From: JAEYXS01 sp943367715
GTDB lineage: Bacteria; Verrucomicrobiota; Verrucomicrobiia; Limisphaerales; JAEYXS01
Reading direction: 5' to 3'
Assembly: GCA_943367715.1 (NCBI GenBank)
Contig: CALRJY020000032.1
Coordinates: 1 to 64,000, forward strand
Length of the DNA: 64,000 nucleotides
Shown piece after piece: positions 34,369-44,610 of the stretch. The notes below the pieces were generated by a model. That model did not search any database, was not told where the DNA came from, and saw nothing but the letters and a program-made list of their open reading frames with translations. The position numbers were made by a program, and so were the translations under genes. Every line of letters starts with the position of its first letter. Within the stretch, counting starts at the first letter, position 1.

Positions 34369-35862
34369 ATGACTTCCCCGGCCCAGCGCATAACAAGGCG
34401 TCGTTTTGCCCAACTCACCCTCGGCTCCTGTCTTTTCGCCCAAACACTCCCGAGCATGGCCGCCAGCGCAGGCGACCCCACCCGCGCCACCGCCGAAGCC
34501 GCCCTCAAAAAAGCCGCCACCTTCTACGCCCAGAACTGCTCCAACTCCGGCGGCTACGCCTGGCGCCACAGCCGCGACCTGCGCCTGAGCGAAGGCGAGG
34601 GCGAGACCTCCAAGACCTCCTCCTGGGTCCAACCGCCCGGCACACCTTCCATCGGCGATGCCCTGCTCGATGTCTACGAAATCACCGGCGACCAGCAATA
34701 CCTCACTGCCGCCAAAGCCGCCGCGAACGTCCTCATCCGCGGCCAGCGCCTCTCCGGCGGTTGGTATTACGGTGTGGAACTCGATCCCGCCAAACGCGTC
34801 GGTGAAGGCTATCGCGACAACCCGAACCATCGCCCGCCCAAATCCGGTCGTGACCTCAAGAACCTCACGATGCTCGATGACGACACCTCGCCCGCCGCCC
34901 TGCGCTTCCTCATGCGCTTTGACAAAGTCACCGGCTTCAAAGACCCCGCGCTGAAAGACACCATCGCCTACGCGATGAAGTCCATCATGCTCTCGCAATA
35001 CCCCATCGGCGCGTGGACCCATAACTACGACCGCTGGCCCAAGGGCCACGACGTCCGCGAATATCCCATACTCAAAGCCACCTACCCCGCCCAATGGTCC
35101 CGCACCTGGCCCAACGACTGGACCGGTCACTATCATCTGAACGACAACATCTCCGGCAACGTCCTCGCCACCATGCTCCTCGCCCACGAGATCTACGGTG
35201 ACGACCGCTACCTTGCCGCCGCCAAGCGCACCGGCGATTTCTTCCTCCTCGCCCAGATGCCCGATCCCCAACCCGCCTGGGGCCAGCAATACGACGTGAA
35301 GATGCAGCCCGTCTGGGAACGCAAATTCGAGCCCCCCGCCATCAGCGGCCTCGAATCCCAATACGTCCTCGAAAGCCTCCTCCTGCTCTACCGCAAGACC
35401 GGCGACGCCAAATATCTCGAACCCTTCGCCAAAGCCCTGCCCTATCTCAAGAAGTCACTCCTGCGCGATGGCCGCATCGCCCGCTTCTACGAGCTCAAGA
35501 CCAACAAGCCCCTCTGCTTCATCGTGCAAGACAAGGTCTATCACCTCTCCTACGATTTCAGCAAAGCCCCCGACCACTACGGCTTCATCTTCGACTCCAA
35601 GCTCGACCGCATCGAAGCCGAATACAACCGCCTGAAAAACGGCGGCAACAACGCGCGCCAGGAACTCCCCGCCCACGAACGCCTCCAGCCCACCGCCGCC
35701 GAAGTCAAAACCATCATCGCGCAAATGGACCCACGCGGCGCCTGGATCGACGCCCGCTCCCTGAAAGGCCATAAAAAAGCCTCCCCCGAAGGCGTCATCC
35801 AATCCGAGACCTTCATCAAAAACGTGAAAGTTCTCTGCGATTACCTAAAGCAGACCAAGTGA
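34369..35862 (+). CDS. pelA: Tat-exported pectate lyase, polysaccharide lyase family 10
   Basis: A 497-residue protein from ATG 34369. The N-terminus has a twin-arginine motif (ITRRRFAQLTLGS), so it is exported folded. The rest is the all-helical PL10 domain: SAGDPTRATAEAALKKAATF, YAWRHSRDLRLSEGEGETSK, LLDDDTSPAALRFLMR-type DDDTSPA motif, IGAWTHNYDRWPKG and DGRIARFYELKTNKPL. It cleaves polygalacturonate by beta-elimination with calcium. Coding is strongly C-rich at third positions. No other pectin gene is adjacent except the beta-helix protein 10 kb away. Confidence 0.9.
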   Translation: MTSPAQRITRRRFAQLTLGSCLFAQTLPSMAASAGDPTRATAEAALKKAATFYAQNCSNSGGYAWRHSRDLRLSEGEGETSKTSSWVQPPGTPSIGDALLDVYEITGDQQYLTAAKAAANVLIRGQRLSGGWYYGVELDPAKRVGEGYRDNPNHRPPKSGRDLKNLTMLDDDTSPAALRFLMRFDKVTGFKDPALKDTIAYAMKSIMLSQYPIGAWTHNYDRWPKGHDVREYPILKATYPAQWSRTWPNDWTGHYHLNDNISGNVLATMLLAHEIYGDDRYLAAAKRTGDFFLLAQMPDPQPAWGQQYDVKMQPVWERKFEPPAISGLESQYVLESLLLLYRKTGDAKYLEPFAKALPYLKKSLLRDGRIARFYELKTNKPLCFIVQDKVYHLSYDFSKAPDHYGFIFDSKLDRIEAEYNRLKNGGNNARQELPAHERLQPTAAEVKTIIAQMDPRGAWIDARSLKGHKKASPEGVIQSETFIKNVKVLCDYLKQTK

Positions 35863-36491
35863 TCTGTAGCCGCCGACGTGAGTCGGCGCTGACCTGCTCC
35901 GATGGCGTGGCCGCCTGCCCCGTGCTGGAAGTCGGGGTTCGGGCACAGCAACGTCCAATAACACCAGCGTCACCATTCACATTTGCGCTTTGGTCTCGTA
36001 AATCACGTCTCAATTCCGGCCACGAAAGGCCTATGTCATTCTTCAAGTTGGGATAAATTGCTATCTCCTCCTTTCCTTGCCCTGAACAACCATTTGTTCA
36101 GCTATGAAAAGACTACCTCAATCCGTCAAAATCGCCAGTAAAAAATCACTCCAAAACCGCCTTCCCTCGCAACGATTTGCACCCGAAGAACTTTCAAACG
36201 AAGATTTTTCCTTTGGAGCGCGGATTGTCTCAATCCGCAGCAACTAGCCTAAGCAAAGCTGGGCCGATTTCGCTTAAAACCTCCCCCCTTCCCCCAAATA
36301 GGCCCGACGGTGCAACCGTCCCCGAATAATGGCCCACCGGTGCAACCGGTTAGGCCCGTGGGTGCAACCCACTCGACCCTCGGCACATGTACACAAGTGC
36401 CGAGGTTTTCTACCAAATCCAGTCGCCTAGCGGCGACCCGGCCTGGCTTCCCGGTAAGGCGTTGCTGCCGCAACGCCCTTGCCTCCCCTTT
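35863..36491. repeat. Palindrome array between pelA and hsdR
   Basis: 629 bases without a supported gene. It contains the 14-mer shared with 1874-1887 (at 35944-35957), a TGAACAA/TTGTTCA hairpin (36083-36100) and GCGCGGATTGTCTCAATCCGC. From 36305 a run of short hairpins follows: GACGGTGCAACCGTC, CCGGTGCAACCGG, GTGGGTGCAACCCAC, CTCGGCACTTG/CAAGTGCCGAG-type, GTCGCCTAGCGGCGAC and GCGTTGCTGCCGCAACGC. The array ends five bases before the hsdR stop codon. Confidence 0.75.
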
Positions 36492-39400
36492 TCACCCCGC
36501 CCAATCCTTGCACAACACCTCCGCCTGTTTCAGCACCGTCTTCACCGCCTCCTCCTGCAAATCCGGCGGATACCCGTACTTGTTCAGAATCCGCTTCACC
36601 ATCACCCGGATCTTCGCCCGCGCACCCTCGCGTTCCGTCCAGTCAATCGTCACACTCGTTCGCACCTTCGTAATCAATTCCACCGCGATCACCTTCAGCT
36701 TGTCATCCCCCATCGCCTCCACTGCCGAGCCGTTTGCCGCCAGCGCATCATAGAACGCCACCTCATCATCCGTTAGCTTAAGTCTCTCACCACGCTTCGC
36801 CGCCTCCTCCAGTTCCTTCGCGATCTTGATCAATTCCTCGATCACCTCTTGCGTCGCGATCGCCCGGTTATGATACGCATTCAGCGCCTTCTTCAGCTTG
36901 TCGCTGAAAAGCTGGAACTGCACCAGGTTCTTGCTCGTCCGCACCTTCAGTTCATCCTTCAGCAATTTCTCCAGCAGCTCCGCCGCCACATTCTTGTGTT
37001 TCAGACCGCGCACCTCCGCGAGAAACTTGTCCGAGAGGATGCTGATATCCGGCTTCTTCAAACCTGCCGCTGTGAAAACGTCGATCACCTGCCCTTCCGT
37101 AATGATCGCCTTGGACACCAGTTGCCGGATGGCCGCGTCGATTTGCTCGGGCGTTTTACGGCTCCCGCCGGTCTGCTTGTTCAGTGCCGCCTGCACCGCT
37201 TGGAAGAAAGAGACATCATCCCGAATCTCCGCGGCTTCTTCCGTCGCCGCGCACAGGGCAAACGCTTGGGACAGTTCGGCGACTACTTGCACGAATCGCT
37301 TCTTGCCATCCACCTGCTGCAGAATGTGCTCCTGACCTGCAGGCAGCAGTGCCAGTCGTTCCGCTGGTTTTCCCGTGGTCCACTTGGACCAATCCAGACC
37401 ATGCATCAGCCCGCACGCCACATGATGCTTCTCCCGCATCACCGCCACGGCCTGCCGGATGTCATGCACCGGATGGCCCTTGCCCCCGCTCTCCGTGTAG
37501 GTGGCCAGCGCTTTCCTCAGTTGATCCGCCAGTCCCAGATAATCCACCACCAACCCGCCCGGCTTGTCGCGGAACACGCGGTTCACTCGCGCAATCGCCT
37601 GCATCAGCCCATGCCCTTGCATCGGCTTGTCCGCATACATCGTGTGCAGACACGGCGCGTCAAAGCCCGTGAGCCACATGTCCCGTACGATCACAATGCG
37701 GAACGGGTCCTTGCTGTCCTTGAACCGGTTCGCCATCGTCCGCCGCTTTTCCTTGTTGCGGATATGCGGCTGCCATTTATCACCATCGTCCGCACTGCCC
37801 GTCATGACCACCTTGATGACGCACTCCTTTTGCTTCTCCGCTTCCAGGTCATCACCCTTCGCGCTCGCCCATTCCGGCTTGAGCGCCACTATGGCATTGT
37901 AGAGATCCACACAAATACGACGGCTCATGCACACCACCATCGCCTTCCCTACATTCACCTCTTGCCGCCGCTCGAAATGGGCGATCAGGTCGGCGGCGAT
38001 CAGCTTGATGCGTTTGTCATCACCCACCAGCGCTTCCAGAGCGGCCCATTTTGCCTTGAGCTGCTCTTTCTTCGTCATCTCCTCACCTTCGGTGATCTGC
38101 TCAAACTCATCATCCAGCTTCGGCACCTCACTCGCGTTCAGGCTCAGTTTCGCGATCCGGCTCTCGTAATGGATCGGCACCGTCGCCTTGTCCGTCACCG
38201 CGCGCTGGATGTCATACACGCTGATGTAATCACCAAAAACCGCTCTGGTATTCGCATCCGTCTTTTCTATCGGCGTTCCCGTGAAACCGATGAAGGACGC
38301 ATTCGGCACCGCCGAGCGGATGTTGCTGGCGAACCCATAGCTCATCTCGCCCGTCTTGGGATTCACCTTCCCGCTGAAACCATACTGGCTGCGATGCGCC
38401 TCATCCGCGATCACCACGATATTTGCGCGCGGGCTCAGCTCCGGCATCTTCGCCCCCTCTTCCGGCAAAAACTTTTGCACGGTGGTGAAAATCACACCCC
38501 CGCTTGCCACTGCCAGCAGTTCTCTCAACTTCTCCCGGCTCTCCGCCTGGATCGGCGTTTGCCCGAGGATTTCATGACACCGTTTGAATTGTCCAAAGAG
38601 CTGGTCATCCAGATCATTGCGGTCCGTCAGCACGATCAGCGTCGGATTCTGCATTGCTGGAAGCCGCACCACTCGCGCGGCGTAGAAAAGCATGGAGAAA
38701 CTCTTGCCGCTCCCTTGCGTATGCCACACCACCCCCGCGCGCCGGTCCCCCGGCTTGCCTCCGTGCATTCGCCCGGCCCAATAGCCCCCGGCGGAATCTT
38801 TCATGACCTCCACCATCCCGCTCGCCCGCACCGTTTCCTCCACTGCCGCATTCACTGCGTGAAACTGATGATACCCGGCAATGATTTTGTGCGTGTCCCC
38901 CTTCTCCCCATCCTCTTCAAAGACGATGAAATGCTGGAGCAGGTCCAGGAACCTTTGCCGTTCAAAAACTCCCTTCACCAATATTTCCAGCTCCAATATT
39001 CCCTTCGGCGCATCTTCCCCGCTGATCGTCCGCCAGACCTTGAACCATTCTTGATTGGCCGTCACCGAGCCGATGCGTGCTTCCAATCCATCACTGACGA
39101 TCAGCACCGCGTTGTACGCCAGCAGGGAGGGAATCTCCGCCTTGTACGTTTGCAACTGATGATACGCGCTCCAGATCGTCGCCCCTTCATCCGCCGCATT
39201 TTTGAGTTCGATGAGGCCGAGCGGCAGACCGTTGACAAAGATCACGATGTCCGGCCGCCGGTTATGCTGCCCTTCTATTACCGTAAACTGGTTCACCGCC
39301 AGCCAGTCATTATTATTGGCCGCCTGAAAATCCACCAAACGCACCCGATCCCCCGCCAGCGAACCATCCGCCCGTGGATACTCCACCTCCACCCCATCCC

Positions 39401-39677
39401 GCAATATGTGATGAAACGCCCTATTGGTTTGGATGAGCGAAGGCGTCGTCACCCGCAAGACCTTCCGCAACGCATCTTCCCGCGCGTCTTCCGGCACCGC
39501 TGGATTCAACCGCTGGATAGCCGTCCGCAAACGTTCCACCAAAACGACGTCACCAAACGAATCCCGTTCCGCCGCCGGTTCACCGGGTGCAAGGTGCGGA
39601 CCGTGTTTGAGGGCGTAATACAACTCCTCGAACCAAGTCAGGGCAACCTCCTCGACCATGGATTCGTTCAGGCTCAT
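36492..39677 (-). CDS. hsdR: Type I restriction enzyme R subunit
   Basis: A 1,061-residue motor/endonuclease subunit. N-terminal PD-(D/E)xK nuclease: Asp143 in RRPDIVIFVNG and Glu157-x-Lys159 in LGLIELKN, then the QLQTYK motif. Translocase: Walker A in VWHTQGSGKSFSM, DEAH in VVIADEAHRSQYGFSGK, GFTGTPI, and a second RecA domain with VVDYLGLADQLRKAL. The C-terminal part (about 750-1061) is helical with LYNAI and ATAIGKR-like links. Its ATG overlaps the hsdS stop (ATGA at 39674-39677). It should cut far from the site after ATP-driven translocation. Confidence 0.97.
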   Translation of the reverse strand: MSLNESMVEEVALTWFEELYYALKHGPHLAPGEPAAERDSFGDVVLVERLRTAIQRLNPAVPEDAREDALRKVLRVTTPSLIQTNRAFHHILRDGVEVEYPRADGSLAGDRVRLVDFQAANNNDWLAVNQFTVIEGQHNRRPDIVIFVNGLPLGLIELKNAADEGATIWSAYHQLQTYKAEIPSLLAYNAVLIVSDGLEARIGSVTANQEWFKVWRTISGEDAPKGILELEILVKGVFERQRFLDLLQHFIVFEEDGEKGDTHKIIAGYHQFHAVNAAVEETVRASGMVEVMKDSAGGYWAGRMHGGKPGDRRAGVVWHTQGSGKSFSMLFYAARVVRLPAMQNPTLIVLTDRNDLDDQLFGQFKRCHEILGQTPIQAESREKLRELLAVASGGVIFTTVQKFLPEEGAKMPELSPRANIVVIADEAHRSQYGFSGKVNPKTGEMSYGFASNIRSAVPNASFIGFTGTPIEKTDANTRAVFGDYISVYDIQRAVTDKATVPIHYESRIAKLSLNASEVPKLDDEFEQITEGEEMTKKEQLKAKWAALEALVGDDKRIKLIAADLIAHFERRQEVNVGKAMVVCMSRRICVDLYNAIVALKPEWASAKGDDLEAEKQKECVIKVVMTGSADDGDKWQPHIRNKEKRRTMANRFKDSKDPFRIVIVRDMWLTGFDAPCLHTMYADKPMQGHGLMQAIARVNRVFRDKPGGLVVDYLGLADQLRKALATYTESGGKGHPVHDIRQAVAVMREKHHVACGLMHGLDWSKWTTGKPAERLALLPAGQEHILQQVDGKKRFVQVVAELSQAFALCAATEEAAEIRDDVSFFQAVQAALNKQTGGSRKTPEQIDAAIRQLVSKAIITEGQVIDVFTAAGLKKPDISILSDKFLAEVRGLKHKNVAAELLEKLLKDELKVRTSKNLVQFQLFSDKLKKALNAYHNRAIATQEVIEELIKIAKELEEAAKRGERLKLTDDEVAFYDALAANGSAVEAMGDDKLKVIAVELITKVRTSVTIDWTEREGARAKIRVMVKRILNKYGYPPDLQEEAVKTVLKQAEVLCKDWAG

Positions 39678-40981
39678 GCAGTTTCCTTCATTATTTGAGC
39701 GACACTCAATTCTCCACTCAGGAGCTTCGGTAACAGCGTATCACGTAGCGTGGCGAGGGTGCGGGATTCCTGCTTGTTGGCAACAATCTTGTCGTACCAA
39801 GGCTGACAGATCTTGGTGAAGGCTGTGTGTACTTCTGGCGTAGCTACGACAGCCTTAAAGCGGTCAATATCGTTTTTGCCGAGATGAATCACTGTGGTAG
39901 CGGTTTCTGTCGCTTCCACTTGAGCAAGAGGAGCTATGATGCTGTTGCGCACGAAGGCGGCAGAGAAACTGGGTTTAGGGGCAAAGACGCACACTCGCTG
40001 GTTTAACCACGATTCAACTCCCGCCCAAAGATAGGCGCGAAACTCTCCGTCCATGCCGACAGCAATGTCTCCGGGCTTGAGCAAGTATCCCTTGGGATGA
40101 ACCTCGGTAGTGAAGACAGCAGGACTTTCATCGGCAAGGTCACGAATGCGGATAAGTGGCCTACCATCGCAATTCGTGTTGAAAAGTTTTGAAGCAAACG
40201 GAGCACCGTAAATGACATCGGCGATTTCGTAAATTGAGCCAACGCGCCATCCTTTCGGAATGTGACCGAGCTCGGAGTCTTGGAAGGCCGAAGGGAAGAC
40301 CCCCACCGTGTCAAGGTGGTGCTCATCATACTTGCGACCGTCGAGTTTGGCGCGAACGGGATCGAAATCCACGAACCAGCTCTGGAACAGCGCCCGCGCC
40401 ATCGCCTCCAGCGTCGCATTCATCCGCCGGTTCAATTCGATCTTGTCATCCAATGCCCCCAGCATCGCCGCAATGGCTTTTTGCTCGGGGAGAGGCGGGA
40501 GCGTGAGCGGAAGCTGCCGAATGACGCCTTCGTTCAAGTTTGGCATTACGGCGCCTACCGCATGCTGCTTGAGCCATTGAACGGACTCGTCCGCAGAAAG
40601 TAAGAACGACAGAAACTCTGGTTGAATCGATTCATCGAGTACCCGAAGCAGGATGGCACCCGTGCCGCAAATCCAACCTTCTTGTTTAGGCTCTACGATA
40701 GCCGAAAGGCCGGTTGCCTGGACACCACGACGAGCGAAAAGGATGTCGCCACACTTCAGGCGGTGTCGGGACAACCGAGCGGCGGTTTCTTCGGCGACTT
40801 CAGGAATGCCTTCGGTCAACAACCTGCGCCGCCCAATGCCTTCAGTCGGTACGACCGGAACTCCGCTCGACACGTAGTCGTAAGAATGGAGCTGCGAGCC
40901 GAATGGCCCCGTTTGCGTGTGCAAAACACCTTCATCACACAGGATTCCAACCGTTGTCTTACGCCAGTCATTACCCGCCAT
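39674..40981 (-). CDS. hsdS: Type I restriction enzyme specificity subunit
   Basis: A 435-residue subunit with two target-recognition domains of about 150 residues (1-180 and 220-400) joined by conserved helices. The helix after each TRD is visible: LPEQKAIAAMLGALDDKIELN near 165-185 with ARALFQSWFVDFDPVRAKLDG, and the C-terminal TLATLRDTLLPKLLSGEL. It sets the bipartite DNA target; the site cannot be read from sequence. It overlaps hsdM by 11 bases and hsdR by 4, so the operon is tightly coupled. ATG at 40981. Confidence 0.94.
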   Translation of the reverse strand: MAGNDWRKTTVGILCDEGVLHTQTGPFGSQLHSYDYVSSGVPVVPTEGIGRRRLLTEGIPEVAEETAARLSRHRLKCGDILFARRGVQATGLSAIVEPKQEGWICGTGAILLRVLDESIQPEFLSFLLSADESVQWLKQHAVGAVMPNLNEGVIRQLPLTLPPLPEQKAIAAMLGALDDKIELNRRMNATLEAMARALFQSWFVDFDPVRAKLDGRKYDEHHLDTVGVFPSAFQDSELGHIPKGWRVGSIYEIADVIYGAPFASKLFNTNCDGRPLIRIRDLADESPAVFTTEVHPKGYLLKPGDIAVGMDGEFRAYLWAGVESWLNQRVCVFAPKPSFSAAFVRNSIIAPLAQVEATETATTVIHLGKNDIDRFKAVVATPEVHTAFTKICQPWYDKIVANKQESRTLATLRDTLLPKLLSGELSVAQIMKETA

Positions 40982-42545
40982 AACCGAGCCCCTTCAAGTT
41001 TTCTTTGATGGCTTTCTCCAGTTTGGCGGATTCTTGGAATTGAGCCTGAAGTCCCGCTGCGAGACGCGACATCTTTTCCTCAAACGGCTCGCCATCATCT
41101 TCCACATCTGCTGCGCCAACATATCGCCCCGGCGTCAATACATGACCATGGGTAGTGACCTCAGCGTTGGTGGCACTTTTGCAAAAGCCCGCCACGTCCT
41201 CATACTTGCCCACCCCTTTGTCTCCCCGCCACGCATGGTAAGTAGACACAATTTTTGAGATATCTACATCCGTCAGTTCGCGATGAACGCGATCAACCAG
41301 CGTCCCCATCTTCCGCGCATCAATGAACAAGGTCTGCTTGCGTCGGTCGCGGCGTTTTCCATCTTTCTTGTTTTTCGTCAGAAACCACAAACAAACCGGA
41401 ATCGGCGTGCTGTAAAAAAGCTGCCCCGGCATCGCCACCATGCAATCCACCAAGTCCGCCTCAATCAGTGCCTTACGTATCTCCCCCTCACCCGATTGGT
41501 TGGAACTCATGCTGCCGTTCGCCAATACAAATCCCGCCATCCCGTTCGGCGCCAGGTGATGAATGAAGTGCTGCACCCACGCAAAATTCGCATTCCCCTT
41601 TGGCGGAATCCCATACTGCCACCGCACATCATCGTCCTTCCGGAACCAGTCCGAGTCATTGAACGGCGGGTTCGCCAGCACATAATCCGCCCGCAAATCA
41701 GGATGCAGGTCGCGCCGGAACGTATCCGCATGTTCCGGCCCAAAGTCCGCCTCAATCCCGCGCAACGCCAGATTCATCACCGCCAGCCGCCGCGTGGTGG
41801 AATTGCTCTCCTGCCCGTAAATGCTGATGTCCCCGATCTTGCCCCCGTGCGTCTCCACAAACTTCTCCGACTGCACGAACATGCCCCCTGAACCGCAAGC
41901 CGGATCATAAACACGTCCCTTATACGGCGCGAGCATCTCCACCAGCAGCCGCACAATGCAGTTCGGCGTATAGAACTGCCCGCCATTCTTCCCCTCCGCA
42001 CTGGCAAACTGCGTCAGGAAATACTCATACACCCGTCCCAAAATATCCTTCGAGCGGTTCTCCTTGTCCCCCAGCCCAATCGTGCCAATCAGGTCAATCA
42101 GTTCACCCAAGCGGTGCTTGTCCAACGCCGGTTTGGCATAGTCCTTCGGCAGCACGCCTTTCAACCGCGGATTATCCCGCTCAATCGCCACCATCGCATC
42201 ATCCACAATCTTCCCAATCGTCGGCTGCTTCGCGCTGTTCTGCAGGTAAGCCCAGCGTGCCGCCGGTGGCACCCAAAAAACATTCTCCGCCTTGTACTCG
42301 TCCTGATCTTCCGCATTCGCCCCCGCGTAGTCACCCTTCCCCGCCTTCAGCTTGTTATGCATCTCCTCAAACGCATCCGAGATGTATTTCAAGAAAATGA
42401 GCCCCAGCACGACGTGCTTGTACTCCGCCGCGTCCATGTTGCTCCGCAACTTGTCCGCCGCCAGCCACAGCTTCGCCTCAAAACCGATATTGGCTGAAGA
42501 CTCCTTCTTCGTCGTCGCCTTCTGAGATTCCTTTTTCCCTGCCAT
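40971..42545 (-). CDS. hsdM: Type I DNA methyltransferase subunit M
   Basis: A 524-residue N6-adenine methyltransferase subunit. N-terminal HsdM_N domain (about 18-150: EAKLWLAADKLRSNMDAAEY), SAM-binding motif I VYDPACGSGGMF (Asp204) and catalytic NPPF at 282-285 (YVLANPPFNDSDW). The catalytic domain is preceded by GGQFYTPNCIVRLLVEML. The lysine-rich start (MAGKKESQKATTKKESS) is natural. Gene order M-S-R on the minus strand. No anti-restriction or integrase gene lies beside it. Confidence 0.96.
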   Translation of the reverse strand: MAGKKESQKATTKKESSANIGFEAKLWLAADKLRSNMDAAEYKHVVLGLIFLKYISDAFEEMHNKLKAGKGDYAGANAEDQDEYKAENVFWVPPAARWAYLQNSAKQPTIGKIVDDAMVAIERDNPRLKGVLPKDYAKPALDKHRLGELIDLIGTIGLGDKENRSKDILGRVYEYFLTQFASAEGKNGGQFYTPNCIVRLLVEMLAPYKGRVYDPACGSGGMFVQSEKFVETHGGKIGDISIYGQESNSTTRRLAVMNLALRGIEADFGPEHADTFRRDLHPDLRADYVLANPPFNDSDWFRKDDDVRWQYGIPPKGNANFAWVQHFIHHLAPNGMAGFVLANGSMSSNQSGEGEIRKALIEADLVDCMVAMPGQLFYSTPIPVCLWFLTKNKKDGKRRDRRKQTLFIDARKMGTLVDRVHRELTDVDISKIVSTYHAWRGDKGVGKYEDVAGFCKSATNAEVTTHGHVLTPGRYVGAADVEDDGEPFEEKMSRLAAGLQAQFQESAKLEKAIKENLKGLGYGG

Positions 42546-42836
42546 GTAAAATCTTATGGTTAAACCCTCTTCGTCCGGTAACTCCCAATCTTTTGCCCTG
42601 ATACCCGCAAAGGGTCCAGCCCAAACCCTTTCCCCCTTCGCTTCCTTCTGTCAGCTTCTCTTTCGCGTATTTGGCGTAGTTCGCGGTTCCCCCTTGTTGG
42701 CTTTCACCTGTCTTTTCGGGGCCATTCCCTGGAGCTTGGTGTTTTGAATTTGGTGTTTCCCCCAAGTGCATTTCCCCAAGGCCCGTGCCCATCCGCCTTA
42801 TTGCCATTCCCCGCCGGGAAACGCTACTCTGTCCCC
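42546..42836. repeat. Dispersed-repeat-rich gap between hsdM and the first sulfatase
   Basis: 291 bases. Contains CGCGTATTTGGCGTAGTTCG (near 42666) and a GAGCTTGGTGTTTTGAATTT stretch (near 42731); both are words that recur in intergenic DNA of this kind. No gene is seen; both divergent promoters must lie here. Confidence 0.5.
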
Positions 42837-44591
42837 ATGAAACCCTTCGCTGCCCTGCTGGCGGCTTTGCTGTCGTTCGCTTTCGGCATCCCCGCCCAAG
42901 CCGCCGCACCGCGCCCCAACATCATCCTCATCATGTCCGATGACATGGGCTTCTCCGACCTCGGCTGTTACGGCAGCGAAATCAAAACGCCCAACCTCGA
43001 TGGGCTCGCCAAGGGCGGCGTGCGCTTCACCCAGTTCTACAACACCGGCCGTTGCTGCCCCACGCGCGCCTCGCTTCTTACTGGCCTCTATCCGCATCAG
43101 GCTGGCATCGGTCACATGGTGGATTCCAAGAACAAGCCCGGCCCTGGGTATGTCGGTGATCTGAATCAAAACTGCATCACCATCGCCCAAGCCTTGAAGC
43201 CTGCCGGTTACCGCACCTACATGGCCGGCAAATGGCACGTGACCCCGAACGAAGCCACCAAGCCGAACCCCAGCAAACACAACTGGCCCTTGCAACGCGG
43301 CTTCGACCGCTTCTACGGCACCATCCACGGCGCGGGCAGCTTCTACGATCCCAACTCCCTCACCCGCGACAACGAACTCATCTCTCCTTTCGCAGACAAG
43401 GAGTATCAGCCGAAAGAATATTTCTACACCGACGCCATCAACGACCACGCCACCCGCTTCATCACCGATCACGCCAAGCAGCACCAGGGCGAACCCTTCT
43501 TCATGTACTTGGCCCACACCGCCGCCCACTGGCCCATGCACGCCAAGGAATCCGACATCGCCAAATACAAAGGCAAGTATGACGCCGGCTTCGAGCCCAT
43601 CCGCGCGGCCCGTTGGGAAAAGCTGAAGCAGATGGGCCTCATCGAAAAGCAATGGGCGCTCACTCCTCAATCCGATGAATGGAGCGATGTGAAAGACAAG
43701 GCGTTCGAGATCCGCTGCATGGAAGTCTACGCCGCCATGATCGATAACATGGATCAAGGCATCGGCCGCGTCATCGCCGAACTCAAGGGCCAAGGCATCT
43801 ACGACAACACCCTCATCTTCTTCCTCCAAGACAACGGCGGTTGCGCCGAACTCATGGGCCGCGGTGCCAAGCCAACCGTTCCTCAACGTGCCGATAAACC
43901 CACGCTCCCGCCCATGGCCGCCACCGATCTGCAACCCGACATGATCCCCAAGCAAACCCGCGATGGCTATCCCGTGCGCCAAGGCTACGGCGTGATGCCC
44001 GGTGGCGCGGATACCTACATCGGCTACGGTCGCGGCTGGGCGAACGTGAGCAACACGCCCTTCCGCGAATACAAACACTGGCAGCACGAAGGCGGCATCA
44101 GCACCCCGCTCATCGCCCATTGGCCCAAGGGCATCACCGGCAAACAAGCCAACCAACTCGTCACCTCCCCCGCCCACCTCATCGACATCATGGCCACCTG
44201 TGTGGACCTCGCCGGAGCAAAGTATCCGCCTGAATTCAAAGGCCAAAAGCTCACCCCCTTGGAAGGCATCAGCCTCACCCCGACCTTCGCGGGCAAATCA
44301 TTGCAGCGCACCCAACCCATCTTCTTCGAGCACGAAGGCAATCGCGCCGTGCGTGACGGCCAGTGGAAGCTCGTCGCCAAAGGCCCCGCCGGCGATTGGG
44401 AACTCTACGACATGACCGCCGATCGCACCGAGACGAAGAACCTCATCTCCCAAGAACCCGCCCGCGCCAAGCAGATGATCCAGCAATGGGAAACCTGGGC
44501 CAAACGCGCCATGGTCTTGCCTTGGAACTCAGAGCCCGCTTACGGCGAAAGAGCGGATAAAGGCGCAGGCAAAAAGAAAAAGCAGAATTAA
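42837..44591 (+). CDS. Secreted sulfatase, arylsulfatase-like (1 of 8)
   Basis: A 584-residue S1 sulfatase (PF00884 fold) from ATG 42837, with signal peptide MKPFAALLAALLSFAFGIPAQA. The formylglycine site is Cys73 in CCPTRAS (C-x-P-x-R), metal-binding aspartates Asp35-Asp36 in IMSDDMGFSD, then AGKWHVTP and DNGGCAELMGR. Length and the ARYKGKYDAGFEP region suit arylsulfatase A-like enzymes that act on sulfated glycans or sterol-type esters; the substrate is unknown. It forms a run with the next two + strand genes (19- and 32-base gaps). Activation needs a formylglycine-generating enzyme encoded elsewhere. Confidence 0.93.
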   Translation: MKPFAALLAALLSFAFGIPAQAAAPRPNIILIMSDDMGFSDLGCYGSEIKTPNLDGLAKGGVRFTQFYNTGRCCPTRASLLTGLYPHQAGIGHMVDSKNKPGPGYVGDLNQNCITIAQALKPAGYRTYMAGKWHVTPNEATKPNPSKHNWPLQRGFDRFYGTIHGAGSFYDPNSLTRDNELISPFADKEYQPKEYFYTDAINDHATRFITDHAKQHQGEPFFMYLAHTAAHWPMHAKESDIAKYKGKYDAGFEPIRAARWEKLKQMGLIEKQWALTPQSDEWSDVKDKAFEIRCMEVYAAMIDNMDQGIGRVIAELKGQGIYDNTLIFFLQDNGGCAELMGRGAKPTVPQRADKPTLPPMAATDLQPDMIPKQTRDGYPVRQGYGVMPGGADTYIGYGRGWANVSNTPFREYKHWQHEGGISTPLIAHWPKGITGKQANQLVTSPAHLIDIMATCVDLAGAKYPPEFKGQKLTPLEGISLTPTFAGKSLQRTQPIFFEHEGNRAVRDGQWKLVAKGPAGDWELYDMTADRTETKNLISQEPARAKQMIQQWETWAKRAMVLPWNSEPAYGERADKGAGKKKKQN

Positions 44592-44610
44592 CTGACAACC
44601 TTTCTTCGCT

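Noticed and set aside
36104..36247. Open frame of 47 codons in the palindrome array
   Set aside because: No SD, ends inside a repeat (GCGCGGATTGTCTCAATCCGC), and shows no recognisable family.
36305..36480. CRISPR-like array
   Set aside because: The hairpin units are all different and spacing is irregular; there are no spacers and no cas genes in the window.
36849..39698. 949-codon frame antisense to hsdR
   Set aside because: The minus-strand gene has clear nuclease and helicase motifs. The opposite frame has none.
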